Source: Streptomyces griseoincarnatus
GTDB lineage: Bacteria; Actinomycetota; Actinomycetes; Streptomycetales; Streptomycetaceae
Direction of reading: 5' to 3'
Assembly: GCA_014649575.1 (NCBI GenBank)
Contig: BMTH01000003.1
Span: 1-64,000 of the forward strand
DNA length: 64,000 nucleotides
Shown here: piece by piece, positions 63,023 to 64,000 of the stretch
Numbering within the stretch: the stretch's first letter is position 1
Layout of the letters: each line of letters begins with the position of its first letter
Notes under the pieces: model-generated
Database searches by the model: none
Told to the model about the DNA's origin: nothing
The model's input: only the letters and a program-made list of their open reading frames with translations
Translations under genes and position numbers: made by a program

Positions 63023-64000
63023 CGGTCTCCTTCGTCAGCTGCGCCCAGTCGGTGACGACCGGGGCCAGGTCTCCGGCGAGCCACAGGGGCTGCTGGTCTC
63101 GGTGGTGGGGGGAGCCGGGGCGGCCCGAGGCGCCGTGCGGCACGACCCAGCGGCTGTCCTCGCGCCGGGCCAGGTCCCAGACGTAGCGGGCGGCGGGGCC
63201 GCGGGCGGCGAGGTCGGTGATGCCGGGCACGGCGGAGGTGCACAGCACGCAGTCGTGGTCGCCGGACAGGCCGGGCTCCTCCCGCGGGTCCCCGGGCGGC
63301 AGGGCGCGCCAGGGCGCGAGGCGGTGGGTGTCGCCCCAGGCGCCGGAGGGCGGCGCGGCGGCCACCTCCTCCAGGGCCGCCCGGACGACGGCGGGGCGGT
63401 CGATGCCGAACAGGTCCTTCGCCGCGAGCAGGTGCTCCAGGGCGAACCCGATGCGCGGGACCAGCGCGAGCCAGGGGCGGAAGACGTCCGGGTACGGCGG
63501 CGGGGTCGCGGCGGCGGCGAGGGCGGGCTCGGCGGCCAGACGGCGGACGACCGCACCGCGCAGGGCCGCGAAGGCGGCGGCGTCCGCGCTGCCGGCGTCC
63601 ATGTGCCGGTCCCAGGCCAGCAGCCGCGCGCGCAGGGCGGACGCGGGTCCGGTGAGGTCCGGGGCGTTCAGCGCGGCCAGGTGGTCCAGGAGGGGTGCGG
63701 CGGAGGCGAGATGGGTGTCGGTGTGGATCGCGGCCATGTCGGCGGCGGACCAGCGGTCGCGCCGGGCGAGCAGGGCGGCGATGCGGCGGGCGCGGTGCGG
63801 CGGCGCGAACTCCACGCCGAGCGGGGCTGCGGGGCCGCGCTGGTTGGCCATCACGGCGACGCCGTCGTCGAGACCGGCGCGCGGCGGCTCGTGCCAGCCC
63901 CGCCACTCGTGGCCGGGCTCCCACGCCGGCACGAGGCGGACGCGGTTGGCGTCGGCGCGTACGGGGACGCGGCCGGCCACCCGGTGCAGGGTGCCGCCCT
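63015..64000 (-). CDS. Penicillin acylase family protein, C-terminal part
   Basis: At least 325 residues of the C-terminal beta-subunit of an S45 (Ntn-hydrolase) acylase; the 5' part lies beyond the right end, so the GTG near 63980 is not taken as the start. Diagnostic blocks are RVRLVPAWEPGHEWRGW, MANQRG, RDRWSAADMAAIHTDTHLASA and HGASGRPGSPHHRDQQPLW. The catalytic N-terminal Ser of the beta chain is outside the window. Family enzymes hydrolyse amides such as beta-lactams and acyl-homoserine lactones. It heads the GNAT/cupin/SDR operon as seen here. Confidence 0.88.
   Translation of the reverse strand, partial: GGTLHRVAGRVPVRADANRVRLVPAWEPGHEWRGWHEPPRAGLDDGVAVMANQRGPAAPLGVEFAPPHRARRIAALLARRDRWSAADMAAIHTDTHLASAAPLLDHLAALNAPDLTGPASALRARLLAWDRHMDAGSADAAAFAALRGAVVRRLAAEPALAAAATPPPYPDVFRPWLALVPRIGFALEHLLAAKDLFGIDRPAVVRAALEEVAAAPPSGAWGDTHRLAPWRALPPGDPREEPGLSGDHDCVLCTSAVPGITDLAARGPAARYVWDLARREDSRWVVPHGASGRPGSPHHRDQQPLWLAGDLAPVVTDWAQLTKETDV

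Overview
The window is chromosomal DNA from a Streptomyces. It is very GC-rich with strong G/C bias at third codon positions. It carries Streptomyces signature genes: bldC, an lsrL-type Lsr2 paralogue, a DUF3073 protein, an ORF1590-like sporulation protein, and an ndh/TetR pair in the position of SCO4119/atrA. From memory of Streptomyces coelicolor, the order looks collinear with about SCO4122 down to SCO4059, in the core arm near the origin. No prophage, integrative element, insertion sequence or CRISPR array was found.

Layout. 1-600: 5' end of a 16S rRNA gene on the minus strand with its leader and three promoter-like pairs. 0.6-6.9 kb: MarR/MFS pair, PAS-PP2C-ATPase phosphatase, type II NADH dehydrogenase, and a divergent TetR (probable AtrA). 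7.5-15.5 kb: an asparagine-synthetase-like protein divergent from an ORF1590-type sporulation regulator, then an L-2-hydroxyglutarate-oxidase-like enzyme, trmB and PrsW. 15.5-26.3 kb: M23 peptidase behind a c-di-AMP riboswitch, initiator tRNA, a reversed RibD-like fusion, a two-component system, tRNA-Lys, a DEAD-box helicase with a repeat-rich tail, a lipoprotein, a small metallopeptidase and a metallophosphoesterase. 26.3-30.9 kb: tRNA-Glu, tRNA-Asp, a perfect parS site, tRNA-Phe, hrpA and a second identical tRNA-Asp. 31-35 kb: DUF6274-like protein, bldC with a BldD-type box upstream, a hypothetical, valine dehydrogenase and DUF3073. 35-44.5 kb: purM/purF, a META lipoprotein, a mycothiol-dependent-isomerase-like protein, M23 peptidase plus ArsR with an 18-bp palindrome, three DnaA boxes, and purL/purQ/purS. 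44.8-49.5 kb: lsrL, three tRNA-Gly genes, an ABC transporter and a DesK/DesR-like system. 49.5-58.2 kb: purC, a DMFase-like protein, a degenerate M48-like membrane protein, purD, dnaX, SRP RNA and tRNA-Ser. 58.4-64 kb: two small proteins, a frameshifted small membrane gene, a CopC-CopD fusion, and an overlapping SDR/cupin/GNAT/penicillin-acylase operon that runs off the right end.

Themes. Seven purine biosynthesis genes (purM, F, L, Q, S, C, D) lie in four transcription units within 20 kb. Several developmental or nucleoid regulators (BldC, LsrL, ORF1590-like protein, AtrA-like protein) are present together with chromosome-maintenance sites (parS, DnaA boxes). Two M23 cell-wall peptidases have separate regulatory inputs, one a c-di-AMP riboswitch and one an ArsR repressor. 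Functions are assigned from motifs and recalled family knowledge. No database search was run, and start sites were chosen by ribosome binding sites and conserved N-termini.
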